From Caldilineaceae bacterium (lineage in GTDB: Bacteria > Chloroflexota > Anaerolineae > Caldilineales > Caldilineaceae): a DNA stretch of 7,865 nucleotides. A program made the translations under genes and the position numbers. The stretch covers positions 1-7,865 of the forward strand of contig JACSRH010000345.1 of the NCBI GenBank assembly GCA_014879855.1, written 5' to 3'. The notes under the pieces were generated by a model. It saw only the letters and a list, made by a program, of their open reading frames with translations. It did not search any database and was not told the DNA's origin. Below are positions 6,451-7,865 of the stretch, piece after piece; the stretch's first letter is position 1; each line of letters starts with the position of its first letter.

Positions 6451-7668
6451 ATGAACACTATCAGTCACAGTGAACTAGCCAACAGAATATCGACGCTGGC
6501 GGAAGCCTTTGCCCTGCAACAGCAGCGCTTTCTGGCCGACCTGATCCGCATCCGCAGCTACACCGGCGATGAGGGCGCGGCGGTGCAGCGCATGTTGCAG
6601 GAGCTGCGCGCCATCGGCTGTGATGAGGTATGGATGGACAGCGCCGGCAACGCGCTCGGACGCATCGGCAACGGACGCCGCGTGATTCTATACGACGCGC
6701 ACCTGGACACCAACGAGGTTGCCGACGCCAGCGAGTGGCCTCATCCGCCGCTGGAGCCGGTGATCGAGCATGGCGCGATGTGGGGGCTGGGCGCATCGGA
6801 CTGCAAGGGGGGTGTGGCGGCGATTGTCTACGGCGCGGCGATCCTCAAACAATTGGCGCTGGCCGGCGACTTCACGCTGCTGGTGATGGGCGCCACGCTG
6901 GAGGAGGATGCCGAGGGTTTTGCGCTGCGTTCCCTGGTGGAGCGCGACGGCGTGCGTCTTGACACGGTGCTGCTGGCGGAGGCGACCGACCTGACGCTGC
7001 GCCGCGGCCAGCGCGGGCGCTGCGAAATCCGCGTGCGCACCACCGGCAAGGCCGTCCATGCCAGCACGCCGCACCTGGGCGAGAACGCCATCCTCAAGAT
7101 GCTGCCGGTCGTCGCTGCGCTGGAGACGATGAACGCCAGCCTGCCCACGCACCCGATCTTTGGCAAGGGCACGCAGGTCGTCTCGTTGATCGAGGGGCCG
7201 CACACGCCCAACTCCGTGCCAAGTTGGTGCGAAGTCACCGTGGATCGGCGCATGATGCCGGGCGAGACGATGGCGTCGGTGCTGGCGGGCGTGCGCGCCG
7301 TGGTCGAGCCGCTGGGCGCCACCGCCACGATCCCCAACCAGCCAGTGCCGACGCACACCGGGCTGCACCTGGATGGGCCGAGCTTCTATCCCGGCTGGCT
7401 GCTGGAGGAAACGCATCCGCTGCTGGCGGTCGGGCAGGCAACCGGGCAGGCGCTGTGGGGCGAGTCGCTGCCGGTCGACGTGTGGCGTTTCAGCACCGAC
7501 GGGACATACTCGGCGGGCGCGGCGGGCATTCCCACGCTCGGCTTTGGGCCGCAGGAAGAGCGCTACGTTCACGCCGTCGACGACCAGGTCGACCTGGCGA
7601 AGCTGACCAAAGCCGCCGCGTTCTATGCGCTCTTTCCGCTGATGTTCGTGAATGATGAAGAAGGCTAA
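6451..7668 (+). CDS. ygeY: M20-family metallohydrolase, YgeY type
   Basis: A 405-residue cytoplasmic zinc-dependent amidohydrolase/peptidase of the M20 (ArgE/DapE) fold. Expected metal ligands and catalytic residues are present: His84 and Asp86 in YDAHLDT (81-87), bridging Asp118 in SDCKGG (117-122), general base Glu151 with Glu152-Asp153, Glu177 (AEATD, 176-180), and His374 (YVHAVDD). The blocks RRGQRGRCEIRV (185-196), GENAILKM (210-217), VDRR (264-267), WRFSTDGTYSAGAAGIPTLG (345-364) and GFGPQEE (364-370) match E. coli YgeY nearly block for block, and the family name is better supported than generic ArgE or DapE. In E. coli ygeY lies with ygeW (carbamoyltransferase) and ygeX (diaminopropionate ammonia-lyase) in a cluster tied to purine catabolism; its exact substrate is not settled to my knowledge. 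ATG 6451 is preferred over an in-frame GTG at 6445; a weak GAG lies at 6443-6445. It starts 36 bases after the ATPase stop, so is probably co-transcribed. Confidence 0.88.
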   Translation: MNTISHSELANRISTLAEAFALQQQRFLADLIRIRSYTGDEGAAVQRMLQELRAIGCDEVWMDSAGNALGRIGNGRRVILYDAHLDTNEVADASEWPHPPLEPVIEHGAMWGLGASDCKGGVAAIVYGAAILKQLALAGDFTLLVMGATLEEDAEGFALRSLVERDGVRLDTVLLAEATDLTLRRGQRGRCEIRVRTTGKAVHASTPHLGENAILKMLPVVAALETMNASLPTHPIFGKGTQVVSLIEGPHTPNSVPSWCEVTVDRRMMPGETMASVLAGVRAVVEPLGATATIPNQPVPTHTGLHLDGPSFYPGWLLEETHPLLAVGQATGQALWGESLPVDVWRFSTDGTYSAGAAGIPTLGFGPQEERYVHAVDDQVDLAKLTKAAAFYALFPLMFVNDEEG

Positions 7669-7670
7669 TG

Positions 7671-7753
7671 GAACGCGGATAGTGCAGATTTGGCGGATCA
7701 GCGCGGATCAAAAAAATCCGCACAAATTCGCTCGATCCGCGCCATCTGCGTTC
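7671..7753. repeat. GCGGAT palindromic repeat, copy 2 (long imperfect hairpin)
   Basis: This element starts 2 bases after the ygeY stop codon. The left arm units start at 7675, 7684 (GCAGAT), 7693 and 7703. The right arm ATCCGC-type units start at 7716, 7726 (ATTCGC), 7735 and 7744 (ATCTGC). Spacing is 9, 9, 10 and 10, 9, 9, exactly as in copy 1. An extra outer pair GAAC (7671-7674) and GTTC (7750-7753) extends the stem. The 7-base loop (7709-7715) is A-rich. No T-run follows directly. Its sequence differs from copy 1 in both spacers and loop while the layout is kept. Confidence 0.9.
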
Positions 7754-7796
7754 TATTCCGACTCACTTTTTAGCAAGACGATCACTTTTACAATCT

Positions 7797-7800
7797 GGAG
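7797..7800 (+). promoter_or_regulatory. Shine-Dalgarno site that supports the start of the last gene
   Basis: GGAG lies 8 bases before the ATG at 7809. This spacing is the main reason to accept that ATG as the true start of the gene cut by the right edge. Confidence 0.65.
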
Positions 7801-7808
7801 TCAGGAAG

Positions 7809-7865
7809 ATGAACACGCAACTGTTTGGCAAGGACTTTATTACCACCGAAGATTGGTCGCGCACG
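7809..7865 (+). CDS. Probable carbamoyltransferase (YgeW/acetylornithine-transcarbamylase type), first 19 codons only
   Basis: Only 19 residues are visible, MNTQLFGKDFITTEDWSRT, open to the window edge. The pattern of a short lead followed by K-D/H-F-[IL]-[ST]-T-[EQ]-D-W-[ST] resembles the N-terminus of acetylornithine-type and YgeW-type knotted carbamoyltransferases, which make up the carbamoyl-phosphate-binding domain start. Position right after ygeY supports a YgeW-like enzyme, since these two are neighbours in E. coli and related clusters. It has a good ribosome-binding site (GGAG, 7797-7800). It is separated from ygeY by copy 2 of the palindrome, so its expression may differ from that of the upstream genes. 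The call rests on very few residues plus context. Confidence 0.5.
   Translation, partial: MNTQLFGKDFITTEDWSRT

Noticed and set aside
4816..6468. Long open frame of 550 codons on the - strand
   Set aside because: It lies wholly opposite the well-supported ATPase gene; its product is His/Arg/Gln-rich with no recognisable domain, as expected for an antisense frame of high-GC coding DNA.
7789..7794. TACAAT as a -10 box before the last gene
   Set aside because: Transcription would start at or after the ribosome-binding site (7797-7800), and there is no matching -35 box.

Overview
The window is a high-GC bacterial segment whose recognisable genes all lie on the + strand and probably form one catabolic gene cluster. 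The lipoprotein-type solute-binding protein, the closely packed BMP-type transporter and the GCGGAT palindromes after stop codons would fit a Chloroflexota (Anaerolineae or Caldilineae-like) genome. That placement is an inference from style, not from a marker gene.

Layout: (1) the 3' end of a methenyl-tetrahydromethanopterin cyclohydrolase (Mch) gene, cut by the left edge; (2) a 76-bp palindrome made of four GCGGAT units per arm; (3) a luciferase-like (LLM) oxidoreductase resembling F420-dependent methylene-tetrahydromethanopterin reductase (Mer); (4) a complete BMP-family ABC importer: lipoprotein binding protein, permease 1, permease 2 and a double-domain ATPase, of the type that imports nucleosides or purines. 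An 18-bp perfect inverted repeat separates the binding-protein gene from the permeases; (5) an M20 metallohydrolase closely resembling E. coli YgeY; (6) a second, diverged copy of the GCGGAT palindrome; (7) the first 19 codons of a gene that looks like a carbamoyltransferase of the YgeW/acetylornithine type, cut by the right edge.

A working model is uptake and breakdown of a nitrogen-rich heterocycle, such as a purine, nucleoside or ureide. The BMP importer brings in the substrate, YgeY and a YgeW-like carbamoyltransferase act on an open-chain intermediate (in E. coli ygeW-ygeX-ygeY lie together in a cluster linked to anaerobic purine degradation), and the Mch and Mer-like proteins handle a one-carbon unit on a pterin carrier. 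The pairing of archaeal-type C1 enzymes with a YgeY/YgeW-type module is the most interesting point here. It is an inference from gene order, and substrate and cofactors are not proven by the sequence.

No RNA gene, CRISPR array, insertion sequence or convincing sigma-70 promoter was seen. There is no gene-free stretch longer than about 140 bases.
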